Assembly (NCBI GenBank): GCA_965197675.1
Contig: OZ240221.1
Coordinates: forward strand, 1,860,001 to 1,924,000
Length of the DNA: 64,000 nucleotides
Direction of reading: 5' to 3'
DNA from: G965197675 sp965197675
GTDB taxonomy: Bacteria; Chloroflexota; Dehalococcoidia; Plut-88900
Under the pieces are notes generated by a model. It ran no database searches. It was not told where the DNA came from and was given only the letters and a program-made list of their open reading frames with translations. Below, piece after piece: positions 53,091 through 63,499 of the stretch. A program made the translations under genes and the position numbers. Numbering within the stretch: the first letter of the stretch is position 1; every line of letters begins with the position of its first letter.

Positions 53091-53227
53091 TGGCCGGATT
53101 CCAAGGATCCGCGGACATATTGCATGGGCAGGTTCGCCCTTAGGGAGGAAGTAATGTGGCTGCACACTCGGCTCCTTCTGATTAGCGCTTATTGCTCCTG
53201 GCCATATCGGTGCTATTAGTAGGGTAG

Positions 53228-53377
53228 GCCGCCGAACTGACTCAAGAGGCGCTCGCCAGCGCAGTTTACATTGGTCGGTTGACACTCATGCGGCTAAAGA
53301 AGGGAGAACAGACCCCTAAGTTCAAGACTCTTGATGCAGTTGCCAAAGCCTTAGGGATACGGGTCCAGAAGCCCTAG
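53228..53377 (+). pseudogene. XRE-family regulator remnant
   Basis: The frame reads AELTQEALASAVYIGRLTLM then RLKKGEQTPKFKTLDAVAKA and LGIRVQKP to a stop at 53375. It is the C-terminal two-thirds of an XRE helix-turn-helix domain (LTQxxLA, RLExGxxxPxxxTL, AxALG). The first helix and a start codon are missing: a TAG lies directly upstream. It is probably a fragment of a HigA-type or phage regulator. Confidence 0.7.
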
Positions 53378-53558
53378 TCGAACCTGAGCTTCTTCTGCAA
53401 TAGCTGTCGGGCGGAAGAATTGGCCGTCCCGTAGACTGGCGATCTTCTGACTTACGCCCAGTGCTGAGGAGGTGCCATCTTGCAAAGACAGCAGATCCTT
53501 GAGAATACGTATTAGACCTATTCAGACATGAACTACATTTTGCTGTTAATGAAGTGAA

Positions 53559-53765
53559 ATGAGCGAAGTGGAGTTGCCCAAAGAGGTTTTTATTCAGCAG
53601 TTCGATGCGGTGCCACAGCTCTGCCAGTTTCTAAGAGGTTTGCGTTCTAATGACTTGATCGTTGAGCTTATTCAGAGTGAACTGGACGCAAATGCATCAC
53701 GTACTTCCATCGTTTTCTATCCTAATCGGCTAGTGTGTCAGAGAAACGGTGACCCTGGCGCTTGA
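53559..53765 (+). pseudogene. GHKL ATPase N-terminal fragment
   Basis: The 68-residue frame contains LRSNDLIVELIQSELDANAS then RTSIVFYPNRLV, which is the N-box (ELxxNxxDA-like) region of HSP90/MutL/histidine-kinase type ATPases. The ATP-lid and remaining domains are absent. The ATG at 53559 and start context are acceptable, so a fragment is expressed at most. It lies in a series of decayed genes (52680-54000). Confidence 0.5.
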
Positions 53766-54001
53766 CTCAGAGGTGGTGCCTGAGGGGACCGGCTGGCGCA
53801 ACTGGACACCTGCACAAGCCTATCTCACAAGGTCAACCATTAGACGGTACGTTGGCGATGTCATACCCGTCCATAGAGGAATGCAAGGGGAGCAAGTTGC
53901 ATCCGGTCTCGTCCGTAGGTGAAACCTGAATCTATTCGGCGGTTGTAGTATCGGCACGAACAACCTGGACGTGAGCTCCGGTGGAGGGCTGTCGGGCCAA
54001 G

Positions 54002-55896
54002 TTAGTGATCCATCCGGTACAGGTATCGGATGTCCCAAAGTGCGTACAGGGTGGGCGTCACGTTGCCGAAGACGTTTCGGACCGCGCTCAGCCGTTCGGA
54101 GAGTGTCGTGTAGATGACCGGCACGTTCTCGGCGACGATCTCCTGGGCACGCTGGTAGTACTTCACGCGCTCATCGCGGTCCAACTCCTGGCTGGCCCTG
54201 ATGTAGGTCTCGTCGACCTCAGCCTCCCAGTCCGTCGCAGGCTCCAGCTGATTCGGATACCATAGGTGCAGGCCCTCACCACTGTGCCAAGTGGTGAGGC
54301 TGCTGTGCGGGTCCGGTCCGCCGGTTAGACCGATGATTATGGCGTCCCAATCATATGTAGCCGTTAGCTGAGAAACCAGATCGCCGAACTCGATCAAGTT
54401 ATAGTCTACCTTTAGGCCGACCTGCGTCATGCCCTCGTGGACTATCGTGCCGACCTTGACTCGCACGCTGTTGCCTGTGTTTGTCACCAGAGAGAACTCG
54501 ATCTGGTTGCCTTCTCCGTCTTCCCGTATCCCATCCCCATCGGTGTCGACCCAGCCGATACCGTCCAGGATTTCGTTGGCCTTCCCCAGGTCGTATTCGT
54601 ATCTTCGAACATTTGGGTTGTGGAAATCGCCAGCGGCCGGGCTGATGGACGACCACTGAGGGTATCCAACGCCATGTTGCGCCTCATCAATTATCCTCTC
54701 CTTGTCTATGACATGTGCTACCGCCTGCCGAAACTCCTTGTTCTGGAACCACCCCAGCTTTTCGGATGGGAGATATCGCTCTCCGGTGTCTGGATTCTGG
54801 CCTGGGTTCATGTTGAATACGAGAAACGTTGTCCCAAAGGCGGGGCCTCGTTTGTAAATACTGAAGTTTTCTTGCTCCTGGAGCGGTTCTAGCTTTGGGA
54901 GCTCCTCTCCCAATACCCCATGGACATCAGCCTCCCCTGCCAGGAACTTTGCAAGCTCGTCCTCCAGTTCGGGTACGATGACGTGGACCACCCGGTCCAT
55001 ATAAGGCAGGCTGTTGCCCTCGTTGTCCTTGAGCCAGTAGTCAGGGTTGCGCTGCATTACCACGCGTTCGCTAGGAACGTAGCTTTCAATCGTGAAGGGG
55101 CCGGTGCCTATCACATCTGTCGGGTCCGTACTGACGTCCCACGTCGAAGCGAAGGTGCCATCGTCAACGTACTTCTCTAAAATGTGCTTCGGATATATCG
55201 CTGTGCCCATAGAGCGGAGAAAGGGAGCGAAGGGCACGGGAAGGACACACTCGACCGTATAGCTGTCGAGGGCCCTGACGGACATCGGCGACTCCTGCCA
55301 TTTGCCGCTCTCTTCGTCCAGGAGTCGGAAGTGGAACGTCGGGCGGCTGCTCGCCGGGATATCGTGGTTGTAGATGATCCTGTTGAAAGTGAAGTCCACG
55401 TCATGGGCCGTGAAGGGTTCACCATCATGCCACCTCACGTCCTTGCGCAGGTGGAACGTCCACGTCATGCCGTCCTCCGAGCGCTTCCAGGACTCCGCCA
55501 GTGCCGGCTCCACTTGGTCTGTCAACCATGAGGTCTCGGTCAGTCCCTCGAAGAGGTACCCCAAGACGCCCGATGACGAGGCATCGTTGGCAATAGCGAG
55601 GTTAAAGGTAAGCGGCTCGGAAATAGTCGCGAAGGTCAGAGTCCCGCCATGTTTCCCCGTGGCGTACTCGAACTCTTCAGCATTCTTCCTGAGCTGGTCG
55701 ACTATCGTTGTCTGCGGGACGGGTGAGGTGTTCTTGTTAGCGTGGGAGCAATCGTGTTTGTAGGAGTGGGTGCAGTTGGGCTTGTTGGCACGGGAGCGGG
55801 CATACTCTCGGAGTCATCCGAGCAGGCTGCCAACACGAACAAGGACGACATTATGAGGAGAGCAAGAAGCCAAACTCGAGTCCTATTAGCGGTCAT
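54002..55896 (-). CDS. Peptide-type ABC transporter substrate-binding lipoprotein, frameshifted near the N-terminus
   Basis: Residues from 55896 are a lipoprotein signal (LIMSSLFVLAACSDDSES) and a Thr/Pro linker that ends in a stop at 55702 in the first frame. In the next frame the normal protein continues as VDQLRKNAEEFEYATGKHGG, TLTFATISEPLTFNLAIAND and on to the SBP_bac_5 body (SGVLGYLFEGL, VRWHDGEPFTAHDVDFTFNR, WEAEVDETYIRASQEL). The shift lies near 55740. No good start exists in the second frame, so the product depends on a single indel that may be a sequencing error. The family binds oligopeptides or nickel. No permease genes adjoin. Confidence 0.8.
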
Positions 55897-56100
55897 CTCC
55901 TTACCTCTTTAATTGGCACCGGAATTAGTCTCCGTCGGTTCACAAAGCCAGGACTAATAGTACAACGCGCATTGGTGCTCCCGGTCTAGAATGAACCTAC
56001 TCTATCACCTCGGTTTTGTCAGCGTCAATTCTGCAACACCCTGTCAACGCAGACGGAGATCTACAAGACCCATGGGCTTCCCTTGCCTGAACTCGGATAC

Positions 56101-56189
56101 CCGTCAGCCGTCGGAGAAGGAGTGAATGATGGCAGTCGACTCACGGGCAATACGACGGCTGTAGAGTTTCCCACGGCGACGGCTGACGG
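56101..56189. repeat. 13-bp perfect inverted repeat separated by 63 bases
   Basis: CCGTCAGCCGTCG (56101-56113) and CGACGGCTGACGG (56177-56189) are exact reverse complements. CGACGGCTG recurs in direct orientation at 56153-56161. No gene lies between. It may be the ends of a miniature element or a regulatory dyad. Confidence 0.45.
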
Positions 56190-56299
56190 CCTTGGTCGGC
56201 AACCAGACGTGCGACTGGGGCGGGATTGAGGCCAAAGCTCCCAGGAGCGATCGAGAAGCGGATCACGGCAGCTACATTGTAGCAAGAGATTCTGTGGTG

Positions 56300-56445
56300 C
56301 CGTCGAGTTCCATTCTGAGGCTGCTGGTCTTTGTTGTGGCCTACACGGCGTCCTTTTGGCTGAGGGCGGTTGCATGGCGAGTCCTGGTGGGTCGGGGTGT
56401 CAGCGTCTTCCGTTTATTCGTGGCCATGATAAGTGCTCGAGCTCA
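56300..56445 (+). pseudogene. Fragment of a multi-span membrane protein (LPG synthase/flippase-like)
   Basis: The frame reads SSSILRLLVFVVAYTASFWL then RAVAWRVLVGRGVSVFRLFV, resembling a stretch of the UPF0104/lysylphosphatidylglycerol synthase transmembrane family (two helices around LRALAWRVLLG). The rest of the family is absent. It is called a fragment with low confidence. Confidence 0.35.
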
Positions 56446-56557
56446 GTTGACTGGGCGTCGATGTAAGATTACGCTGATGCCGTTACAACCATAGCTGAAT
56501 GTCTTTCCGCTTAACTCCTATTCAGATTAAACGCAAACTCACAGGACGGTGAATTCG

Positions 56558-58836
56558 ATGCGAACCATTGCGGCCTTACTGCTCATTCTAGCGATAGTGG
56601 CCCTGACCATCGGTTGCGAGGATGACGTCACGGCCACGCCGTTCGCGGCGCCCACGGAGACGCCGACAGTTGCGCCTGCCACCGCACCCGCGCCGACACC
56701 TGTGGCCACGCCGGACAGCGACGGCGAAGCCGATCCTAGCGACGCCTACTTTGCCCTAGACCGCGTGCTGGACATCAGCATCGAGATCGCTCCCGAAGAT
56801 TGGGACACCCTGCGCCACCAGACCCGGACTTTCGATGACTTGATAGCCGAAATCGAGGAATACGGCCTGTCTCAGCCCTTTGCTGACATCTACGACTGGT
56901 TCTCTGGCACAGTGACCGTGGACGGTGAAACCTATGCCGATGTCGGTGTCCGCAAGAAGGGGTTCATCGGCTCACAGAGCGACACTAAGCCCGCCCTCAA
57001 GCTCCGCTTCGACAAATACGTGGACGGTCAGATCCTCGGCGGGATAATGGAGCGGATGACCTTGAACAACGGCATTCAGGATCCCTCCATGGTCAACACC
57101 TGCCTGTCGTACCGGGTTTTCGCCGCCGCGGGCAATCCCGCGCCGCGCTGCAACTTCGCTACCGTCTCGGTGAACGGGAAGAACCTGGGGCTGTACATTC
57201 ACGTTGAGGAAATCAAGCCCCCGTTCTTAGCGCGTCACTTCGAGAGCGCCGAGGGCAACCTGTACGAAGGCACGGTCAGCGACTTCACACCCGATTATCG
57301 CGGCACCTTCGAGAAGAAGACCAACGAAGACGCCGCCGACTGGTCGGACATTGACGTCGTAGTTGCCGCCCTGCTGGACCCGTCCGATGCCGGCCTGAAG
57401 GCGCTGTCGGAAATCGTAGACCTGGATCGCTTCCTGTCGTTCTGGTCGACAGAGGTGCTGGTGGGTCACTGGGACGGGTACGCCGGCGATCGCAACAACT
57501 ATCACTTCTACCGGGAGCCCGACGGCCCCTTCGTGTTCATACCCTGGGGCGTTGACGACACGTTCCACCTGAAGGACGACCCCAACCCCTTCGACAACAT
57601 CAGCAATCCGCCGCCGTCGGTGCTGGCCCTCACCGCCATCCCCAACCGCCTCTACAACAACCCCGACTGGCGGGCGAGATACGCCATCCGACTGAAGGAA
57701 ATCCTGGACTCCGCATGGGATGAAGACGAGCTGCTGGCAGTCGTGGACGAAATGGCCGCCATCGTGCAGCAGCACGCCCTGCCGGATGCCAGGCAGGCGG
57801 CCGCCGGCGACACGGAGCGGGTGCGCAAGTTCATTCTGAAGCGGAAGGGCGAAATCCTGGCCGACCTCACACCAGAACCGCCGGACTGGCCGGACCCTTG
57901 GGAGGATGCCCCGACCGCCGGTCTGCAAGCTGACTCCTTGGAAGTGGCCTTTGAGACCAATTGGGGAAGCAACTTGAGCGCCAACCCGCTGGAGGAGGGG
58001 ACGGTCATCAGTCTGTTGTTGGACGAGGCCGAAGAGTCGGTCGACAGGTTGGCAGTCATTGCCGGCCTGTCAAGCGCGGATGAGAAGGGCTTGCTGCCGG
58101 CCGTTGATGAGACCGCATCCATAGTAGTTCTGGGAGTGGAGTACGACGGTTCCATAAGCGGGATGACGCTAGTGCTAGCCCTTGAACAGCTGGCAGCCGG
58201 GGCCACGCTGGTCATTGGCGAGGACGCGATCGCTGGAGGGGCGTGGACCATACAGCCAGGCGCGCTCGTGCCGGACTTCTTTTCGCCCTTCACTGGGGGC
58301 GCGCTGGAGCTGACGGAGGCGGGGACGGATCCTGGCGCGGACATAGCCGGCAGTTTCGCAGGCGTCTTCGGGGGAACACCATATTTACCGGATAGCGCAG
58401 ACTCTGCTGAAGAGGACGCGGATGCCGGAGCGGCTTCCCTGGACATTGGCCTAGTCATCAACGAGGTGGCCGCGAAGGGCGACCCACTGGACTGGTTCGA
58501 GCTTTACAATTCTCGGCCGACCCTATCGCGCTCTTTGGCCTCATGTTGGCCGACAGCCTCACGGACGTCAGAAAGCGGGTCGCCTTCCAGTCTGGTACGG
58601 TCATAGAGCCGGGCCAATACCTGCAGTTCCAGTTGGACAAGGAGGGCTGGCCCGGCTTCGCGCTAGCCAGTGACGAGGAACTGGGCATCTGGCTGCTGGA
58701 CGGCACCCTGGTCGCCAGCGTTGACTGGAACGAGGGCCAGTCGGGCTAGGGGCAGAGCTACGCCCGCGTGCCGGATGCCGCCGGCGAGTTCCAGACCGTC
58801 GGCAATCCCACTTCGGGGGCCGCCAACCAACCCTAG
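56558..58836 (+). CDS. CotH kinase-family lipoprotein with lamin-tail domain, frameshifted and with an in-frame stop
   Basis: The ATG at 56558 begins a lipoprotein (LLLILAIVALTIGCEDD, Cys about 21), followed by an Ala/Thr/Pro linker. The CotH domain follows, with VGVRKKGFIGSQSDTKPALK, DRNNYHFYREPDGPFVFIPW and GVDDTF (metal-binding motif). Near the end a lamin-tail-like domain starts (GLVINEVAAKGDPLDWFELY). The frame is then lost near 58505 and continues in the next frame (MLADSLTDVRKRVAFQSGTV onward). A TAG follows at 58747, with tail homology beyond (GQSYARVPDAAGEFQT). CotH proteins phosphorylate or bind proteins in spore coats and cellulosomes; here the target is unknown. Errors or decay both fit. 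Confidence 0.7.
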
Positions 58837-58904
58837 AAAAACTAAACTAGAAGATACCAGTGGGTGTAGCAGTCTTCGTCGCCAGTGTGGGAGCGCCGGT
58901 GTCG

Positions 58905-59100
58905 TTCAACCGGTAGGCCAGGAGGATAATCGACGGCCTGAGGAAGCCGGCGCAGCTTCTCGACATGTTGTCCTTCCGACGAGCGGACGGGAGGCAGGTC
59001 TCGCCCAAAGATCTCCCCTTAGCGCAAGGGTGCGCATTGATTTGCCAGGGGGCAGCCCCGATAATAGGTATTGGCCGTCCCCGAGTCTGTTGGTGGGAAG
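58905..59100 (+). pseudogene. PAS-domain sensor fragment
   Basis: The frame reads IIDGLRKPAQLLDMLSFRRA then DGRQVSPKDLPLAQ, which fits the PAS domain of Chloroflexota sensor kinases (FRRxDGRxxSxxxLPLAQ). After about 59030 the frame shifts. No kinase domain follows. The stretch 58837-59677 holds no other recognisable gene; CCAGACC/GGTCTGG and GATGCAG/CTGCATC hairpins lie near 59250-59330. Confidence 0.45.
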
Positions 59101-59677
59101 CGGCGTGGCCGCCTCCTCCGATGAATGGAAAAGCCTCTGACCCGGCGGCTCGTGGAGGCCTACCCGGGATAGGCTGACCCTTTGCTCATATAAGAACCTC
59201 CCAGCGAAAAGTTTGTAGTACAGTCTCCTTAGGTGTGCCAGACCTTCTTGTAGACGGAACCGGTCTGGGGAGAGCCGCCTCCCCGTGCATCGCCGAACTC
59301 ACGATGCAGGCCGGCTGCATCGTCCCTGTGCAGGAGGTAAGGTTCGTTCATTCTCGGTCTGTGAAACCGTCTTAACACCCATCAGATTCAGCCGCAAACT
59401 GCGCTCTGAGAGGACCCGCCCTCGCCTCCTTTGCGGCTATCTCCAGCTTCTCCTTGTGCTCCCGGTGGTCGCGGATGGGGGGATGTCGTCCATGTCCAGG
59501 TGGTGGTCTCCACCAGGTTGTACAGCCGGTCCTGCCTCTATCGCACGTCGACAAGCTCAGTCTCAGCGATCCCCGGCCTCCGGCGCTGGCAGTTTGACGA
59601 ATGCCTGGCGGCACAGCACGGACAGAGCATTCAGCAGGGTATCCCTGGGTCTAGCTGGCCTGGATTATGTAATCGGG

Positions 59678-60151
59678 CTACTGGGGTGTATCACCCAGGA
59701 GAGCGGCCTGCGCCTCCTGGATTTCCACAGGCCAACTGCTCTTGATATAGGCCAGCACTGCCCAGATATCTCCATCGTCGAGCACCTCAGAGAACCCTGG
59801 CATGTTGCTCTTATAGTTAGGACCGACGACGCTGGTCGATCCCCACTTGGTGATCTTGAACAGCAGGTCATCGCTGTGATGCCAGGTGTGACCGGTCGCA
59901 TCATGGGGTGGGGCAAGCAGCGTCCCGTCGGCGTTCCGTCGCCACCAATTCGCCTGTCCTTCAAGGTTTGCACCGTGACAGGAGGCACACTGCGCTTGGT
60001 AGACAATAGTGCCACGAGCTACCAACTGTGAGTCGGAGTCGCCGTCCTCGTGAGGGCCTGGATCGCGCCAAACAAACCACCCTAACAAGGCTAGTACCAC
60101 CATCGCCGTCATTACTGACACGAGGATGGTGGTGAGTACGCGTCTGTTCAT
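59678..60151 (-). CDS. Membrane-anchored cytochrome c
   Basis: The 157-residue protein begins with one membrane anchor (TILVSVMTAMVVLALLGWFV) and has a single haem site CASCH (about residues 55-59). The distal Met ligand is likely in NMPGFSEVL. The fold is a small class I cytochrome c facing the periplasm or outside. No oxidase genes adjoin it. An 11-bp inverted repeat lies about 60 bases upstream of its start (60212-60244). Confidence 0.9.
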   Translation of the reverse strand: MNRRVLTTILVSVMTAMVVLALLGWFVWRDPGPHEDGDSDSQLVARGTIVYQAQCASCHGANLEGQANWWRRNADGTLLAPPHDATGHTWHHSDDLLFKITKWGSTSVVGPNYKSNMPGFSEVLDDGDIWAVLAYIKSSWPVEIQEAQAALLGDTPQ

Positions 60152-60211
60152 AGGAGTCTGATCTTAAGACGAGATGATGCTCCCCTTGACACACGTAACC
60201 ATCCATGCCAG

Positions 60212-60244
60212 CCTAGAATCAATCAGATATAGGTTGATTCTAGG
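60212..60244. promoter_or_regulatory. Perfect 11-bp inverted repeat upstream of the cytochrome c gene
   Basis: CCTAGAATCAA (60212-60222) and TTGATTCTAGG (60234-60244) are separated by 11 bases. It is 60 bases upstream of the cytochrome start. Length and spacing fit an operator bound by a dimer; no promoter hexamers could be placed with confidence. The rest of 60245-60460 shows no gene. Confidence 0.45.
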
Positions 60245-60462
60245 AGCAAGTATAGCATAAGAGGTTTCGACCGAGACTTCCCCACTAGCGATGCCTGCTT
60301 AGAGTGGTTTTTAAGAACCGCTGGCCCAGTGCTGCGATGAGGACGGAGAATCTCACCTGAGCACCTCCAACACTGTGTATAATCAGTTATGAGGGCCTCG
60401 CCGTAGAGTAAACTGGCGATGCCTCATTTCCGGCCCTATCAACCAAGCGGAGGGAGCGTAAC

Positions 60463-61209
60463 ATGGCTGAGTTCTTCGGGGACCTTGAACGGCTCGCAGC
60501 CGATCTCTACCCGTACCGGTGGCCGATCCTACTCGCTATCGTGGCGGTAGTCGCCGCGATAGCGTTCTACGCCTACCGGCGCCAGTGGCACAGGGTGGTC
60601 TGGGAGCACAGACGGCTGGTGATCATCGTCGGCACGCCACTGCTGGTCCTGGCCGGATTCCTAGCCTGGGACCTTGGATCCCCACTGTTCCTCAACAAGA
60701 CTGTCGAAGAGGAGTTCCCCTTCGCCTATTCGGCGGTCGTGCCTCCCGACATGGAGCGGAAGGACGTTGAGACGACGATGGCCGTCCTGTCGAAGATGGA
60801 CGGCGAACCGATGGCGGAGGACATGTCCGAGATGATGAAGGAAGGCAGCGGGGAGGTCGTTAAGCTGAAGGAAGGCGATTTCCGCGACCAGGACAGCTTC
60901 CACAAGGGCAGCGGCAAGGCCGCGGTCTATCGCGCCCCGGACGGCTCCCACGTTGTCCGGCTGGAGGACTTCAAGGTCACCAACGGGCCAGAGCTTCACG
61001 TTCTGCTGTCGGCACACAACGATCCCCTGACTCGGAGCGAGCTGAAGGACGACGGCTACCACGACCTCGGAAAGCTGAAGGGCAACATTGGTAATCAGAA
61101 CTATACCGTGCCCGATGGAGTAGACGTTTCTGCGCAGATGAGCGTCGTGATCTACTGCAAGCCCTTCTCGGTTATATTCAGCGTGGCCCCGCTCAGGGAC
61201 TCAAGCTGA
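60463..61209 (+). CDS. DM13-domain membrane protein
   Basis: The 248-residue protein has two membrane segments near the N-terminus (WPILLAIVAVVAAIAFYAYR and LVIIVGTPLLVLAGFLAWDL) and a C-terminal DM13 domain: GSGKAAVYRAPDGSHVVRLE, FKVTNGPELHVLLSAHNDP and GNIGNQNYTVPDGVD, ending in VIYCKPFSVIFSVA. DM13 domains are thought to mediate electron transfer through a conserved Cys (here in YCKPF). The gene follows GGAGGG and is not in an operon. Confidence 0.88.
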   Translation: MAEFFGDLERLAADLYPYRWPILLAIVAVVAAIAFYAYRRQWHRVVWEHRRLVIIVGTPLLVLAGFLAWDLGSPLFLNKTVEEEFPFAYSAVVPPDMERKDVETTMAVLSKMDGEPMAEDMSEMMKEGSGEVVKLKEGDFRDQDSFHKGSGKAAVYRAPDGSHVVRLEDFKVTNGPELHVLLSAHNDPLTRSELKDDGYHDLGKLKGNIGNQNYTVPDGVDVSAQMSVVIYCKPFSVIFSVAPLRDSS

Positions 61210-61224
61210 TATTGAATATCGGGC

Positions 61225-61397
61225 GAAGGCCCACCTGTGGGATACAGCTGAGGGGTGTGGGGACCAACGGCAAGTCAGGTAAGTTCCTCTATTACCGTTG
61301 CAACAGCTGGCTCATGAAGGGTCGAACGGCTTGTGATGCCCCTTCAATGAACGCCAGGAGGCTGGAGTCCAAACGGTTAGCCGGGGAAACCGTCTAA
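61225..61397 (+). pseudogene. Serine recombinase zinc-ribbon fragment
   Basis: The frame reads TCGIQLRGVGTNGKSGKFLY then YRCNSWLMKGRTACDAPSMN, an exact recombinase zinc-ribbon pattern (C..C, YYRC, C). The catalytic and DNA-binding parts are missing. It lies between DM13 and an HsdR fragment and is the scar of another element. Confidence 0.7.
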
Positions 61398-61430
61398 GGT
61401 GATACGCTATCTGGAGGAGCGAGGCCGCGT

Positions 61431-61787
61431 TTAGCTGATCGACGCCAAAACTAGCATGTTGTCCAGTTGCTTGCGACAGTGGGAAGAAGCGCGATCTGAG
61501 AGGTCCGAGTAGTTATAATCGAGTTCGTTACAGACCTCGCGAACCTTAGCAACCAGTCTGCTGCGGTCGTCCTTGTAGTCGAGAAGCTTGTCGGCGAACA
61601 TCGTGTGCAGCAACGGCTCATCGTAGCCAGTCTGGAGCTTGTCGGCGCACACCAGGAAGCGGTACGGAGCTTCCTGAATCCTGTCGGCAATCAGGTTGGA
61701 CGAGAAGCCGTTGAGGGACGCCTCGGTGACCTGCGCACCGTCGTAATCATGCTTCCCTGAGAAGGCGGCGATAGCCTGATAGGGGCT
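61431..61787 (-). pseudogene. HsdR-type restriction helicase fragment
   Basis: On the minus strand: YQAIAAFSGKHDYDGAQVTE, then SNLIADRIQEAPYRFLVCAD and KLQTGYDEPLLHTMFADKLL. KLQTGYDEPLLHTM is the helicase motif V region of type I restriction R subunits. The following sequence YKDDRSRLVAKVREVCNELD differs, suggesting a deletion that joins two parts. A TAG precedes it, and no start remains. It pairs with the recombinase fragment as a relic of a restriction-bearing island like that at 1-24 kb. Confidence 0.8.
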
Positions 61788-62063
61788 CTAGCGCGCCGTC
61801 AGATAGCCCGGATGGGGTATTAGTAGCTGATGGCCCTCGCCGGACCGGTAGATGGGGAATTGGCAGCGTGGCGCTCGTTGGATCGGGCGTTGGTACAGTT
61901 CCTCATCTTGGTGTCTGAAGCTCTCGGTGTTCTTGGAAGGATAGTTTCTATGAAGTCTAGTAGAGATAGGAAATGGTACGGGTCCTGACCGAGCACTGGC
62001 TAGCTCAACGAGTAATCTTCCGAAGTTTCACCTATGCCACTATTTATCCAGGCCGATGAGTAC

Positions 62064-63146
62064 CTATCCAGCAACCTGATGTTCGAAGGGGAAATCCATA
62101 ACCAGCTTCTGGGCCTGTTCTTTCAAGCCGTACAACACCTCGGGGTGCAGTGGTATGCCGTGACCAGATCTCTCTTGTTTCGTCTCGTGCTCTATCTGTC
62201 CCGGCACCAGTACCCGCTCCCTTACTGAAACTGGAGGTGTGGCCCGAAGGTTTGCTAGCATATCATCCATCATCTCCTTGAATTCATCAACGGGTCGGAA
62301 TCCGTCGACGCGGATAGCCCCTAAGAAGTGGGCTACTTTCCCATCTTCCTCGGATAACGTGACACTGTAGCCCATTCCGGACAGAACCCCAGCAAGGATA
62401 TCCACCAGCACCGCCAGGCCATAGCCCTTGTAGCTGCCCAACTCCGCCGAAGAGCCCAAAGGAAGCAACGCTCCATCCTCAAAGCCATCCTCAGGGTCGG
62501 AGATGGGGTTACCGTTCTTGTCCACCGCCCAGCCATGGGGAATAGAGGTACCTTTTCGCTTCGCGATCTCCAGCTTGCCAAAGGCCACCGCGCTGGTAGC
62601 CATGTCCAGGATATAAGGAGGCTCCTTCCCAGCGGGTACAGCAAAGCTCATGGGATTGGTGCCTAACATTGGCTTCGAACCGTGAGTGGGAACCACCTGA
62701 GCCGGGGAATTAGTCATGGACAATCCTATCATATCGTGGAGCAGGGCCATTGTAGAGTAGTATTGACCGGCGCCGAAGTGGCGACTGTTAGTGACTGCAA
62801 TCATGGCGATTCCAGCTTCTTTAGCTTTGCGAATTGCCATCTCCATGGCTCGGTAAGCAACTACCAGCCCGAACCCGTTATCTCCATCCACCAGGGCAGT
62901 GGTAGCGGTCTCGCGGATAATACGAAGCCGGGGTTTAAGGTTATCCAGTCCGCTTCGGAGTTCCTCAGCGTAGGAGAAGGGGCCGCCCAAATGCGCCACG
63001 CCGTGGGAATCGACTCCTCTAAGGTCGGTCTCGATGAGGATATCGGCGGCAATGGAAGCATCCTCAGCTGACAGGCCCGATCGGACGAAGACCTCGTTGG
63101 TAAAGCTCCGAAGCTCATCGGCCTTGATGCGAGGATAGCTTTCCAT
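62064..63146 (-). CDS. Ldh family (malate/L-lactate/ureidoglycolate) NAD(P)-dependent dehydrogenase
   Basis: The 360-residue protein belongs to the YlbC/MDH2 family, not the Rossmann lactate dehydrogenases. Conserved features are DLRGVDSHGVAHLG (the catalytic His in DSHG), VTNSRHFGAGQYYS, GTNPMSFAVPAG and ELGSYKGYGLAVLVDILAGV. The substrate (malate, sulfolactate, ureidoglycolate, 2-oxo-acids) cannot be read. The ATG has GGAGAGGG upstream. It stands alone. Confidence 0.9.
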   Translation of the reverse strand: MESYPRIKADELRSFTNEVFVRSGLSAEDASIAADILIETDLRGVDSHGVAHLGGPFSYAEELRSGLDNLKPRLRIIRETATTALVDGDNGFGLVVAYRAMEMAIRKAKEAGIAMIAVTNSRHFGAGQYYSTMALLHDMIGLSMTNSPAQVVPTHGSKPMLGTNPMSFAVPAGKEPPYILDMATSAVAFGKLEIAKRKGTSIPHGWAVDKNGNPISDPEDGFEDGALLPLGSSAELGSYKGYGLAVLVDILAGVLSGMGYSVTLSEEDGKVAHFLGAIRVDGFRPVDEFKEMMDDMLANLRATPPVSVRERVLVPGQIEHETKQERSGHGIPLHPEVLYGLKEQAQKLVMDFPFEHQVAG

Positions 63147-63499
63147 ATCCCTCTCCTTGTTCTTTGCTTACCGGGCATTCTAGACCTTGCCGGGGAGTTT
63201 TGGAAGAGCTCAAGTGTATCGCCACGGCTCTACGCTTAGCCATCCTTCACTGCCATACTTGCTGTGATGTAAGCGGCAGCCCTCGGCCTCGGTTAGAAAG
63301 ACATTACCGAACCAAACGACTCACCTACAATAGCAATCCATATAAGCTCCAACGTCATACCTCAGAATCCTGGAAGACCTGTTCTCAGGACTCCTCACAT
63401 GGTGGTTAGGTTCTCTGGGAGGCAACACTGGAGAGGTTTCCAGTGGCATCCATCACTTCTCACATCAGCAGATCTATACCCAGGAGGGCGATAGGAGGT

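Noticed and set aside
59285..60031. 248-codon plus-strand frame
   Set aside because: It overlaps the cytochrome c gene antisense and has no recognisable product.
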